Notes under the pieces: generated by a model
The model's input: the letters and a program-made list of their open reading frames with translations, nothing else
Told to the model about the DNA's origin: nothing
Database searches by the model: none
NCBI GenBank assembly: GCA_035574175.1
Contig: DATLZB010000012.1
Span: 1-64,000, forward strand
Source of the DNA: DATLZB01 sp035574175
Lineage (GTDB): Bacteria > Pseudomonadota > Alphaproteobacteria > Rhizobiales > Hyphomicrobiaceae
Direction: 5' to 3'
DNA length: 64,000 bases
Translations under genes and position numbers: made by a program
In this document: in pieces, positions 42,799-52,160 of the stretch
How the letters are laid out: every line of letters starts with the position of its first letter
How positions within the stretch are numbered: position 1 is the first letter of the stretch

Positions 42799-43806
42799 AT
42801 GAAGATCCTCATCGTCAAACACGGTGCACTCGGCGACGTTGTTCGCACCTCCTACTTTGCCGGCCCCCTCCGCAGGAAATACGGCCGTGCTCTGAACCTG
42901 TCATGGATCACGGCCCCCGGCGCCGTCCCGCTCATCTGCCGAAATCCTCATATCGATCGCGTGCTCACCAGCTTCGATGATCTGATCGGTGAACCCTTCG
43001 ACATCGTCTATTCTCTCGACGACGAGGAGGAGATCGTTGCCGGCGTCAGTCGCCTTACCTGCGCACGGATCGTGGGCGTGTATCTCGACGACGGACAGGT
43101 CAAATACTCCCAGGATGCGGCAGCCTGGTTCGACATGGGTCTGCGGTCGCGCTTCGGCAAGGCGCGCGCGGACGAACTGAAGAAGCTCAACGCGCGCACG
43201 CACGGGGAAATCTTCGCGGAGATGTTCGCGGTCGATGCCGCCGAGGCGGCCTTCCATGGCGACGACGAATTGCAGGCGAGCTATCGCCGCTGGCTCGGCG
43301 ATCGGCGCCCGGCGGTCGGCCTCAATCCGTTCGCCGGCGGGCGCTGGCCGGCCAAGGAGCTGCGCGGGCGGGAAATCGAGGCGCTGATCCGCTCGCTGCT
43401 CGCCTCCGATGGCCTGCTTGCCGAAAGCGGCAGCATTGTTCTGATCGGGGCCGGGCCCGACCGCGACAGGAACCTGGCACTGGCCGCAACCCTTGCCGAC
43501 CCACGTGTGCGCGTCGCCGACACCGAAGCCTCACCGCTGCATCTTGCGGCCCTCATCCGCGGGCTCGACTACATGGTGAGCAGCGACAGCTTGGCCATGC
43601 ACCTGGCGCTGGCTCAAGGCGTGCCGACGGTGGCCTTCTTTGCCCCTACGTCGGCGGCCGAGATCGACGGCTTCGGGCGGCTCGTCAAGGTTGTATCGAC
43701 TGCGGCAGACTACTGCTCGTATGCGAAGGACGCGGACAATTCCACCATCACCCACGACCGCCTGCTGCGCGCCCTCGCACTGCTGCAGCAACGCCGCTCT
43801 ACGTGA
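42799..43806 (+). CDS. GT9 family glycosyltransferase (heptosyltransferase-like)
   Basis: A 335-residue GT9 protein, the family of LPS heptosyltransferases. N-terminal KILIVKHGALGDVVRTSYF is diagnostic; the donor domain has NPFAGGRWPAKEL and HLAALIRGLDYMVSSDSLAMHLALAQGVP. With a full ADP-heptose pathway beside it, ADP-heptose is the probable donor. It is 53 bases after gmhB and convergent with hldE. Confidence 0.9.
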   Translation: MKILIVKHGALGDVVRTSYFAGPLRRKYGRALNLSWITAPGAVPLICRNPHIDRVLTSFDDLIGEPFDIVYSLDDEEEIVAGVSRLTCARIVGVYLDDGQVKYSQDAAAWFDMGLRSRFGKARADELKKLNARTHGEIFAEMFAVDAAEAAFHGDDELQASYRRWLGDRRPAVGLNPFAGGRWPAKELRGREIEALIRSLLASDGLLAESGSIVLIGAGPDRDRNLALAATLADPRVRVADTEASPLHLAALIRGLDYMVSSDSLAMHLALAQGVPTVAFFAPTSAAEIDGFGRLVKVVSTAADYCSYAKDADNSTITHDRLLRALALLQQRRST

Positions 43807-43845
43807 GCGGCGGGATCGGCGCGTGCTGTATTCCCTGAAGATTGC

Positions 43846-45333
43846 TCACTGCTCGATCGCCTTTTCCTGCGGCGATCGCATCCGCTGCACCAGGTTGGTG
43901 GTGCTGTGGCCGGGCACGATCTCGACCAGCATCACCTCGCCGCCGTAGGCCTCGACGAGATCACGGCCGACCACTTCTTCGCGCCGATAGTCGCTGCCTT
44001 TGACCAGGACGGCCGGCCGCACCGTGCGGATCAGTTCGATCGGGGTTGGCTCGTCGAAGATGACGACGAGGTCCACCGCCTCGAGCGCCGCCAGCACTTC
44101 GGCGCGGGCCTTCTCGTTCTGCACCGGACGACCGCGGCCCTTGAGCCTCGCTACGGACGCATCGCTGTTCAGTCCGACGATCAGCTTGTCGCAGGCAGCT
44201 CGGGCCTCCACCAACAGCCGGATGTGGCCTGGGTGCAGCAGATCGAAGCAGCCGTTGGTGAACCCGATACGCATACCATCGCGGCGCCACTGGGCGAGAT
44301 GGCCCGCAAGCAGGCCGTGATCGACCAAAATCTTCTCCTCGTTCGCCCGCGCTGCCGCCGGCAGAAGGCGCGCCCTCAGTTCCGCCGCCGACACGGTTGC
44401 CGTTCCGCGCTTGCCGACGACGACCGAAGCAGCCGCATTCGCCGCCCGCAGGGCGGGCTCGAAATCCGCGCCGGCCGCAAGAAACGTCGCCAACGCCGCC
44501 ACGACCGTGTCGCCGGCGCCCGCCACGTCGCGTACGCGCACCGGATGGGCCGAGATATGGAGCGCACCCTTTCCGCGCCGATAGAGGCTCATGCCGTCCT
44601 CGCTGCGGGTCACCACCACCGCAGCACTGTCGGTCATCTCCGACAACTTGGCGGCCGCTTGCTCGATCTCGGCGTCGCTTCCGACCGGCAGGCGCGTCAC
44701 CTGGGCAAGCTCCTGCCGATTGGGCGTGATGAGGGTTGCCCCGCGATAGACGCTGTAGTCGTGCCCTTTGGGATCGACGACGATGGGCAGTCCCGCTTGC
44801 CGGGCAGCCGTGATCAGGGTACGGACCACACGGTGCGTGAGCACGCCCTTGGCATAGTCAGAGAGCAGCAGTGCGCAAGCGCGGGGCAGCGCCGCTGTGG
44901 CGCGCTCCAGCACTGCTTGCTCAGTCCCGCCGCCGATCGCTTCCGCGCTCTCCCAGTCCGTTCGCAGCAGATGGGTCGAGTAGTGCTCCGACACGAATCG
45001 GATCTTGCGCGTGGTCGGACGCGAAGCGTCGGTGACGAGATGGGCGTCGACGCTCTCCGCAGCCAAATGCTCCGATGCAATCTTGTAAGCATCCGGCTCG
45101 CCACCGATGACACCCACGAAATCGCACTTTGCGCCCAGACTCGTGATGTTCCGCGCCACGTTTCCCGCCCCGCCGATGTGCAGCTCGCTGCGCTGTGCGG
45201 CGAGCACCGGGGTAGCGGCTTCGGGCGAGATGCGCGAGACCTTGCCGTAAACGAACTCGTCGATGATGAGATCACCTACGCAAAGCACGCGTTGCCGGGC
45301 TAGGCGCGAGAGAAGACGTCTGAAGTCGATCAT
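43846..45333 (-). CDS. hldE: bifunctional heptose 7-phosphate kinase / heptose 1-phosphate adenylyltransferase
   Basis: Two-domain enzyme of 495 residues. The N-terminal PfkB-type kinase (about 1-320) has SELHIGGAGNVARN and the catalytic GAGD in VAGAGDTVV. The C-terminal nucleotidyltransferase has GFTNGCFDLLHPGHI with the HxGH motif and VKGSDYRREEVVG. It makes heptose 1,7-bisphosphate and later ADP-heptose. It is third in the gmhA-hldD-hldE operon. Confidence 0.96.
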   Translation of the reverse strand: MIDFRRLLSRLARQRVLCVGDLIIDEFVYGKVSRISPEAATPVLAAQRSELHIGGAGNVARNITSLGAKCDFVGVIGGEPDAYKIASEHLAAESVDAHLVTDASRPTTRKIRFVSEHYSTHLLRTDWESAEAIGGGTEQAVLERATAALPRACALLLSDYAKGVLTHRVVRTLITAARQAGLPIVVDPKGHDYSVYRGATLITPNRQELAQVTRLPVGSDAEIEQAAAKLSEMTDSAAVVVTRSEDGMSLYRRGKGALHISAHPVRVRDVAGAGDTVVAALATFLAAGADFEPALRAANAAASVVVGKRGTATVSAAELRARLLPAAARANEEKILVDHGLLAGHLAQWRRDGMRIGFTNGCFDLLHPGHIRLLVEARAACDKLIVGLNSDASVARLKGRGRPVQNEKARAEVLAALEAVDLVVIFDEPTPIELIRTVRPAVLVKGSDYRREEVVGRDLVEAYGGEVMLVEIVPGHSTTNLVQRMRSPQEKAIEQ

Positions 45334-45359
45334 GGGACATGACCCTGCGGTCGTACGCG

Positions 45360-46346
45360 CTAACGATAAGGGTCGGCCGCGGTCAGGTAGCGCCTCGCAT
45401 AGTCGCCAACCGCGACATCGAGCGGCGTGAACTCTCGCTCGAACCCGGCACGCCGGAGCCGTTCGACGTTCGCCTGAGTGAAGTACTGATAGCGGTCACG
45501 GATCGCCTCGGGCATATCGTGGTAGACGATGTGCGGCTCCCGCCCGAGAGCGCCGAACAACGCCGTCACCAGCTCGCGGAAACTTGCCGCCGTGCCGGTT
45601 CCGACGTTGAAAATGCCCGAGACGGCCGTGTGCTCGAGCAGCCAGCGCACCACTGCCACCGCATCCTCGACATAGATGAAGTCTCGCCGTTGATCGCCAT
45701 CCGCGATCCCGTCGCGATGCGACTTGAAAAGGCGGACGGGCCTCCCGGCCTGCGCGTCGGGGAACACTGTCGCCACCACGCTGCGCATATGACCCTTGTG
45801 ATACTCGTTTGGACCGAAAACGTTGAAGAACTTCAGGCCCACACATTGCGGCGGCACCTCAGATCGCCGCCGCAGCCGCTCGGCCACGACCAGGTCGAAG
45901 AGATGCTTGCTCCAACCGTAAAGGTTGAGCGGCCGCAGCCGTCGCAGGGCAGCGAGGGAGCAGTCGTCATCGAAACCGGCCGAACCGTCGCCGTAGGTGG
46001 CGGCCGAGGAGGCATAGATGAAAGGCGTCCGGTTTGCCGCACACCAATCGAGAAGCATGAGCGAGAGCCGGAAATTGGAAGCGATCACCGCGTCGGCATC
46101 GGTCGCCGTCGTATCGGAGTTGGCGCCCAGATGGATGACGGCGGCGAGCTTGCGGCCCTCGATCCACCGCGCCAGATCGCACGGTGGGACGATGTCGGAG
46201 AGCTGACGCTTTTGAAGGTTGCGCCATTTGTCGCCGACGCCGAGCTCGTCGTTAACGACGATGTCGGAGCAGCCCGCCTCGTTCAACGCCGCAACGACGT
46301 TGGAACCGATGAAGCCTGCTCCTCCGGTGACGAGAAAGATGGACAT
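45360..46346 (-). CDS. hldD: ADP-glyceromanno-heptose 6-epimerase
   Basis: Extended SDR of 328 residues that turns ADP-D,D-heptose into ADP-L,D-heptose. The NADP loop is TGGAGFIGSNV; the catalytic region shows YASSAATYGDG and YGWSKHLFD; FFNVFGPNEYHKG is typical of the family. It lies between gmhA and hldE with 26-94-base gaps. Confidence 0.95.
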   Translation of the reverse strand: MSIFLVTGGAGFIGSNVVAALNEAGCSDIVVNDELGVGDKWRNLQKRQLSDIVPPCDLARWIEGRKLAAVIHLGANSDTTATDADAVIASNFRLSLMLLDWCAANRTPFIYASSAATYGDGSAGFDDDCSLAALRRLRPLNLYGWSKHLFDLVVAERLRRRSEVPPQCVGLKFFNVFGPNEYHKGHMRSVVATVFPDAQAGRPVRLFKSHRDGIADGDQRRDFIYVEDAVAVVRWLLEHTAVSGIFNVGTGTAASFRELVTALFGALGREPHIVYHDMPEAIRDRYQYFTQANVERLRRAGFEREFTPLDVAVGDYARRYLTAADPYR

Positions 46347-46440
46347 CGGACGCGATCACTCACCCTCTGCAACATACCGCGGGCACCAGCCAATCCATCG
46401 AGGTAACCGTTGAGCACGGCGCAGCGGCCTGTCTCTCCCA

Positions 46441-47046
46441 TCACTTCGCCGCTTTGAAGATCTCGTTCTCGATCAGACCGCACAGGATGTGCCCGAGCGC
46501 CAAGTGCGCAACCTGTACCCGTGCCGTGGTGTCGGCCGGCACCTCGAGCAGATGATGGCACAAATCGCGCATGGGCCCGCCGCGGCTTCCGGTCAGTCCG
46601 ATGCAGACGAGCTGCCGCTTGCGTGCCTCCTCGAACGCGCGCAGGACGTTGGGCGACCTGCCCGAGGTGGAGTAGCCGATGAAAACGTCGCCCTTGGAGC
46701 CGAGCGCCTGTACCTGCCGCGCAAAGACGCTGTCGTAGCCGTAGTCGTTGCTGATCGCCGTCAGAATCGACGTATCGGTCGTGAGCGCGATGGCCGGCAG
46801 GCCCGGCCGGTCGAAGGCGAAACGGCCGACCAGTTCAGCGGCTATGTGCTGGGCATCGGCGGCACTGCCGCCGTTGCCGGCCAGCAGGATCCGGTGGTCA
46901 CTCTTCAGGCAGTCGATGCACGCCCGCGCCGCGGCCTCGAGGGTGGAAAGCAAGGTTGCATCGGCGCGAATGGCGGCGAACGCGGCCTGCACCCCCTCGA
47001 GCTCTGCATGAATGTACTGTCTGATCAACGGCGCCGCTCTCACCAT
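46441..47046 (-). CDS. gmhA: sedoheptulose 7-phosphate isomerase
   Basis: SIS-domain isomerase of 201 residues for the first step to ADP-heptose. Active-site segments are AGNGGSAADAQHIAAEL, TDTSILTAISNDYGYD and GYSTSGRSPNV. It starts the gmhA-hldD-hldE operon. Length is normal for the family. Confidence 0.95.
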   Translation of the reverse strand: MVRAAPLIRQYIHAELEGVQAAFAAIRADATLLSTLEAAARACIDCLKSDHRILLAGNGGSAADAQHIAAELVGRFAFDRPGLPAIALTTDTSILTAISNDYGYDSVFARQVQALGSKGDVFIGYSTSGRSPNVLRAFEEARKRQLVCIGLTGSRGGPMRDLCHHLLEVPADTTARVQVAHLALGHILCGLIENEIFKAAK

Positions 47047-47572
47047 ATCGATGCGCCTCGCCGCGCGGCCGTCTCCGAGGCACTCATACCACGTAAGGGG
47101 CGCCCGAACCCGAACCGCAGCTCATTTGGGTTTACGTTCGAGGACGGGTTGGTCGAGGAAAGTGCAGCGATGTCGCCTGCTCCCCGTCCTGTCCCCCAAA
47201 ATTCCAGAGCCAACGGCAGCTTACTCCCGGCAACCGGTCCACGGCAACGGCGTCGGTGGGAAAAGGCCAATCCTTCCAATCGGGCGGTTTGGTCGGCTCT
47301 GTTGGTTTCTCATCACCCGCGCCACTGCCCCCTAACACGGCCGGCGGCAGATGCACGCCGTCGCCACATGTTTATTGACCATGAATATTCATGGTGTGTG
47401 CATTTGGCCGTGCCCGCCCTCTCCGATCGGCCCCCCGCTCGGCTCTCGCGGCCCGGCGCGACCTTGACAAGGGTTGCTGCCTCGGCGCGTATGCTCGACC
47501 AAGCGCACGCGGGATAGGCGAGGCGATGCCGTTCGTGCTCATACGAGCTACTTCGGGCCGACGGGTGCACAG
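47047..47572. other. 526-base divergent intergenic region
   Basis: No convincing gene; the short frames here are low-complexity GC-rich translations without start signals. It separates gmhA (minus) from a glycosyltransferase gene (plus) and should hold both promoters. The one clear signal is the 18-bp palindrome at 47378-47395, in a locally AT-rich patch. Confidence 0.6.
47378..47395. promoter_or_regulatory. 18-bp perfect palindrome (operator candidate)
   Basis: ACCATGAATATTCATGGT is a perfect 18-bp dyad without spacer. It is AT-rich in a GC-rich window and overlaps a TTGACC hexamer (47375-47380) that resembles a -35 box for the downstream plus-strand genes. The length suits a dimeric helix-turn-helix regulator such as LuxR-type proteins. 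No regulator gene is in the locus. Confidence 0.55.
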
Positions 47573-48775
47573 ATGATCTGGCCCGCCCAGTCAGAGCAGC
47601 AGGAGGCGCCGGCGCGCATCCTGATGCCGACCATGCGGGCCATCTCGCGCGAGGCCTTCCAGGCCGGCTTCTACGAGGCTCAGGACGTTCTGGCCGAAGT
47701 AGATCGTGTCGATCTCTTGGAACTGCAGGCGGGGCGTGCCTTTCCTGTCCGGGACCGCTGGCAGCGCAGACTCCTCCATCGCCACATGGCCCCTGGCCTG
47801 GCCTATGCCAATCCCGGCCTGAAGAAGGTGCGCCTCTCCCACGACTACGATCTGTTCATCGCGACCTGCAACAACGCCTGGGACCTCATGTACGTGAATG
47901 CCATTGAGGGATGGCAGGAGCGGTGCAGAGTCAGCGTCTGCTGGTTGGATGAGCTCTGGATCACGGACATCCCGCAGCGGCGCGACCTGCTGCGCACGCT
48001 GCGGCGATTCGATCACGTCTTTCTCAATACGCTGGCCACGGCTGGACCGTTGTCGGACTTCCTCGGCCGGCCGTGCCATCCGTTGCCCACGGCCACCGAT
48101 GCGCTCACGTTCAGCCCGCTTCCGAGCCCGCCCCAACGCGTGATCGACGTCTACAGCATCGGGCGAAGATGGGACGGCGTTCACCAGGCCTTGCTGCGGG
48201 CCGCTTCGGAGAGCGGCTTGTTCTACATCCACGATTCGTTTCGGGCCATGGCCAAGATGGAGCCCATCGATTTCAAGCAGCACCGCCGTCTTTACGCGAA
48301 CATGGCCAAGCGCAGCAGGTATTTCATCGTATCGCCCGCCAAGATGAATCAACCGCAGGAGACCCGCGGTCAGGTCGAGATCGGATACCGCTATTTCGAG
48401 GGCGCGGCCGCCGGCGCCGTGCTGGTCGGACAGGCGCCCGATTGCGAGCCGTTCCGGCGGTTGTTTCCCTGGCCCGACGCCGTGATCGAGGTCCGTCCCG
48501 ACGGGTCGGACGTCATCGACGTGCTCGCAGACTTGGATGCCGACCCCGAGCGGCTTGCCGCCATCAGCCGCAGAAATGCCGCCGAGTCGCTGCTGCGGCA
48601 CGATTGGATTCATCGATGGCAAACGATTTTTAACCACGCCGGCATCGCGCTCTCGCCTGCAATGACGGCACGCGCCAAGCGCTTGCAGGCCCTGGCCGGT
48701 GCCGCTCTCACCGGCTCCGCAACGGAAGTTGAAAGCGACCAGCGGACGGACCACAGGAGCGCCCGCCAGCGATGA
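47573..48775 (+). CDS. glycosyltransferase family 1-like protein
   Basis: A 400-residue protein of GT-B type judged by its C-terminal half, GYRYFEGAAAGAVLVGQ, FRRLFPWPDAVIEV and a DADPERLAAISRRN segment similar to Glyco_trans_1_2 proteins. The N-terminal half has SHDYDLFIATCNN and CWLDELW. Start set at ATG 47573; the open frame reaches further up without a ribosome-binding site. It overlaps no neighbour and precedes the flippase gene. Confidence 0.75.
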   Translation: MIWPAQSEQQEAPARILMPTMRAISREAFQAGFYEAQDVLAEVDRVDLLELQAGRAFPVRDRWQRRLLHRHMAPGLAYANPGLKKVRLSHDYDLFIATCNNAWDLMYVNAIEGWQERCRVSVCWLDELWITDIPQRRDLLRTLRRFDHVFLNTLATAGPLSDFLGRPCHPLPTATDALTFSPLPSPPQRVIDVYSIGRRWDGVHQALLRAASESGLFYIHDSFRAMAKMEPIDFKQHRRLYANMAKRSRYFIVSPAKMNQPQETRGQVEIGYRYFEGAAAGAVLVGQAPDCEPFRRLFPWPDAVIEVRPDGSDVIDVLADLDADPERLAAISRRNAAESLLRHDWIHRWQTIFNHAGIALSPAMTARAKRLQALAGAALTGSATEVESDQRTDHRSARQR

Positions 48776-48797
48776 CAGGAAACGCGAAGGCTCCCGC

Positions 48798-50309
48798 TTG
48801 AAGCCCCCCATTCACGAGTACTTCGGGGAGAACAAGCCCCGGCCCGACCTCGGCCGCGAGTCGGTGCGCAGCGGCGTGGTATTTTTCGCCGCGCGCATCC
48901 TGAACATGTTTGTCCAGGTGGGCACCACCATACTGCTGGCGCGCCTGCTCAGCCCCCGCGACTACGGGCTCGTCGCCATGGTGTTCGCGCTCGTCGGCTT
49001 TGCGCCCCATCTCATCGACCTCGGTACCACCGATGCGACCGTGCAGCGCAAGCAGATCACGCAGGTCGGGATCAGCGGGCTCTTCTGGTTGAAGGTCGCA
49101 ATCGCCGCAACCTTGACGCTGCTCCTTGCCGGCAGCGGCGGATTCATAGCGGACTTTTACGGCGAACCCGAACTGACGCAGATCGCCGTCGTCGCCTCGC
49201 TCATGTTCATCGTCTCGGCCCTGTCGGCGCAGCACTTTGCGCTGATGCGACGCGCCATGCAGTTCCGCCGGATGGCGGTGATCGAGATTGCCTCGAACGT
49301 GATCAGCAGCCTCGCCGCCATTGTTATGGCACTGGCGGGCTGGGGCTACTGGGCGCTGGTGGCCAAGCCCGTGCTGGCGTCGCTCGTGGGCACTCTCGGC
49401 GCGTGGATCAGTTGCCCCTGGCTTCCCTCTCGGCCGCGCTACACGCGTGAAGCGCGGGAGCTCGTCACCTTCGGCGTGGGGGTGACGGGCTTCACGGTCA
49501 CCGACTACGCGGCGCAATCGGCCGATCGGATCGCGCTCGGATATCTCTATGGAGCCGGGCAGCTCGGATACTTCCAGAACGCACTGCTCCTCTACAACAA
49601 CCTGCTCAGCCTGTTCGGGCAGCTGCACGACGTGGCCGTCGCCAGCCTGAGCAAGCTCAGAAACGATCTGGACGAGCTCAAGCGATCATGGGCCGCCGCG
49701 CTTTCCTCGCTGACGTTCTTCACCATGCTGGCCTTCGCCGGTCTGGCCGTTACCGGGCAGGACGTCATCGTAATGCTGCTCGGCGAAAAATGGGAGCCCA
49801 CGGGGCCCTTGCTCTGCATCTTCGCGGTGCGGGGAATAGTCCACGTCGTCGAGCGCACCTTGGGTTGGCTCCACGTTGCGGCCGGACGTTCCGATCGCTG
49901 GACACGGTGGGGGCTCTTGAGCGCCGTCGTCCAGCTCGCTGCGGTGTTCGCGGGGCTGCCGTTCGGACCCACCGGCGTGGCGGTGGCGCACACCATCGCC
50001 ACGTTCTGCCTGTTCGTGCCGGCTCTGGCTTATGCCGGCCAGCCGCTGGGCATCGGGGCACGGGACGTGGTGCGGGCCGTCGGCCCGCAAACGACGGCGG
50101 CGCTGCTCACCGTCGTGGTCGGCCTGGCGGTTCAGCGCCTGTTCCTCGACGAGGTCTCCCAGCTCGCCAGATTTTTGCTTTCCGTGCCGGTCTGCATCGC
50201 CATCTATCTCGCCGTGGTGGTTGGCATCTTCAAAGTAACGAGACCGATCAGGCTCGCCTTCTCGCTGCTGCGGGACTTCAGTCCAGCCCGTCTGCGGCGA
50301 AGCTCATAG
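48798..50309 (+). CDS. lipopolysaccharide/polysaccharide flippase, PST (RfbX/Wzx-like) family
   Basis: A roughly 503-residue membrane protein with 12-14 helices of the MATE/MOP superfamily. RSGVVFFAARILNMFVQVGTTILLAR and LLSPRDYGLVAMVFALVGF at the N-terminus are typical of PST exporters, as is ADRIALGYLYGAGQLGYF. It flips lipid-linked glycan units. The start is uncertain: TTG at 48798 is chosen because the ATG further up overlaps the glycosyltransferase gene. It is convergent with the deacetylase gene. Confidence 0.85.
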   Translation: MKPPIHEYFGENKPRPDLGRESVRSGVVFFAARILNMFVQVGTTILLARLLSPRDYGLVAMVFALVGFAPHLIDLGTTDATVQRKQITQVGISGLFWLKVAIAATLTLLLAGSGGFIADFYGEPELTQIAVVASLMFIVSALSAQHFALMRRAMQFRRMAVIEIASNVISSLAAIVMALAGWGYWALVAKPVLASLVGTLGAWISCPWLPSRPRYTREARELVTFGVGVTGFTVTDYAAQSADRIALGYLYGAGQLGYFQNALLLYNNLLSLFGQLHDVAVASLSKLRNDLDELKRSWAAALSSLTFFTMLAFAGLAVTGQDVIVMLLGEKWEPTGPLLCIFAVRGIVHVVERTLGWLHVAAGRSDRWTRWGLLSAVVQLAAVFAGLPFGPTGVAVAHTIATFCLFVPALAYAGQPLGIGARDVVRAVGPQTTAALLTVVVGLAVQRLFLDEVSQLARFLLSVPVCIAIYLAVVVGIFKVTRPIRLAFSLLRDFSPARLRRSS

Positions 50310-50354
50310 AGAGATGCAGATTCCTGGGTGCGGCGGCAACGATCTGCCTGCGGA

Positions 50355-52160
50355 TCACTCTTCCCAATCGCTGCGGCCGGTCGCCTTCATTCTCGCTGCA
50401 AGGCCGGTTGCTGCCGCGAGCAGGCGGGGGTGCCTCGACAGGAGCTTGTCGCGAACCTCCGAGAGGGAGCGACGCGCGGCGACGCCGACCGTATGTCCGA
50501 GGCCGTCACGCCTGACCACCGGGTGGCCCGTCGGCACTGGCGCAGCAACGATCCGTATGTCGAAGGCCTGGCCCGGCGCCAGATCTCGTGTGAAGGTGAT
50601 GAGGCCATTCTCCACAGAGAACGGTACGCTCGACCCATCGATCTCGACGCTCGCAACGGCCGACGCATCCGGCTCATGCTTGGAGAAGCTCACGTGGCTT
50701 GGCATCCTGCCAGCATTGGCGAACCTGAACCGTCTCGTGAAAAACCGAACCTCCGCCGAGCCGCCGGGCAAGCTCCGGGTCAAGCAACTCGACATGAGCT
50801 GATCCGCGAGGGGGGGCCAGGTCAGCCTCGAATCGAGCCGGTAGAGATCAGCGACGAACTCCTCCAGCTTTCGGTATCCGTCGCGGAAGTCGTCCTGATG
50901 CTGAACCAGCAGCACCGGCCGGCCGATGAACATGTCATAGGCGAAGTCGACGAGGCGGCGAGGGTAGCGCCGCTGGAACAGCGGAAAGCCGAAAAAGCGC
51001 GTGATCGCTGGACGCAGAAAGTCCGCGATCGTGAGCTGCGCCGCTCCGGCATCGGTCGGAAAGCAGGTTGTGTTGACGGCGGCCAGGTAGCCGCTGTCGC
51101 GAAGGGCGCGCAGCGCCGCGCTCGAGAAGTGCCCCTGCGGAAAGACCATGACCGCATCGAAGGACAGCCCCGTGCGGTGCTGGTGCCGCTCCATGCGGGC
51201 GAGCGCCGTATCGGCCATCCATTGGAGCGCGCCGGGGTCGATCTCGTCGAACTCCATGTTCGTGTGGTCGCAGCCGTGCACGCACAGGGAAAGCTCGGAC
51301 CGGTCCGTGAACATAGGCCGCGCCCGCCGCGGCGATGTGCGCCAGTAGTTCCAGGGTATGAACGCGATCGTCGTCCCATACCTCGCCGAACGCATCGATC
51401 CGGCAAGCGCTCCGAAATCGAGGAAGCCGTAGCTCCGCTCCAGCAACGGATCGTCGATGATGAGCCGCCCGGTGGGCGCCGCTTTCTGCCAGAACATGTC
51501 CGGGAAGCAGTGTCTGAGAAAGATCAGGAGCGGAATGATCCGGTCGTAATGCTCCTCGATCCCCGCGTTCTGCGAAACGGGCTCCCGGATGGCCGGGATG
51601 TCGGAAAGCGAAAGCAGGAGAACCTCGCAGGATCCCCTCCGCGTGCTGAGGAATACGGGGCGTTCCCCAGCGAGGAGCACCTCCTGTGTGTCGGTGCCTC
51701 CTCCCGGTTCAAGTCTGAAGCCGGAGACGGTGACGGCGCTTTTCAGCGCAAAGCCCAGTCCTGCAAAGACGCCGCTCAACGCTCGCCCGCCGGCGGGAAA
51801 GCGAAAGTCGCGGACGGCCGCCGGCGGCGCAAGACCGGCGAGAGCCCCGCCGGTGAGCCACGACGGCAGATCGGTACCAGGCCCATCGCGCGTGGCAGTA
51901 AAAACCAGCACGCGTTCCCACCTGGTCGTGATAAGCGTTTCCAGGACTTGCGGCGGCAGCATCTCCGCCAAGAACGCCAAAGTTTGCGCACTGAGCGCCA
52001 CGCAGCCGCAGCCGGCAAGCACGTTCGCCAGCTGATCCAGCACCGGCTTGCTGCCAATCGCAACCCGTTGCGTTGTGACACCCATCCATTGCGCGAGCTC
52101 CAGCAAGCGCTCTTCCCCGCGCAGCGATCGCGGGCAGGAGATGAGGGTCAGCCGTTTCAC
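50355..52160 (-). CDS. large polysaccharide-deacetylase-like protein with extra N- and C-terminal domains
   Basis: A 601-residue protein. The N-terminal roughly 220 residues form an alpha/beta region with no family recognised. The middle resembles NodB-type deacetylases: GRLIIDDPLL (Asp pair) and SLCVHGCDHTNMEF (HxxxH metal motif), then VMVFPQGHFSSAALRAL. The C-terminal roughly 120 residues look like a beta-sandwich (VEIDGSSVPFSVENGLITF). GTG start at 52160 is inside a GTGA overlap with the methyltransferase stop; the longer frame is a shadow. No signal peptide is seen, so it may act on a cytoplasmic glycan intermediate. Confidence 0.7.
   Translation of the reverse strand: MKRLTLISCPRSLRGEERLLELAQWMGVTTQRVAIGSKPVLDQLANVLAGCGCVALSAQTLAFLAEMLPPQVLETLITTRWERVLVFTATRDGPGTDLPSWLTGGALAGLAPPAAVRDFRFPAGGRALSGVFAGLGFALKSAVTVSGFRLEPGGGTDTQEVLLAGERPVFLSTRRGSCEVLLLSLSDIPAIREPVSQNAGIEEHYDRIIPLLIFLRHCFPDMFWQKAAPTGRLIIDDPLLERSYGFLDFGALAGSMRSARYGTTIAFIPWNYWRTSPRRARPMFTDRSELSLCVHGCDHTNMEFDEIDPGALQWMADTALARMERHQHRTGLSFDAVMVFPQGHFSSAALRALRDSGYLAAVNTTCFPTDAGAAQLTIADFLRPAITRFFGFPLFQRRYPRRLVDFAYDMFIGRPVLLVQHQDDFRDGYRKLEEFVADLYRLDSRLTWPPLADQLMSSCLTRSLPGGSAEVRFFTRRFRFANAGRMPSHVSFSKHEPDASAVASVEIDGSSVPFSVENGLITFTRDLAPGQAFDIRIVAAPVPTGHPVVRRDGLGHTVGVAARRSLSEVRDKLLSRHPRLLAAATGLAARMKATGRSDWEE

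Noticed and set aside
47391..47576. Small 61-residue plus frame downstream of the palindrome
   Set aside because: Arg/Ala-rich, no ribosome-binding site, overlaps the probable promoter and the glycosyltransferase start.
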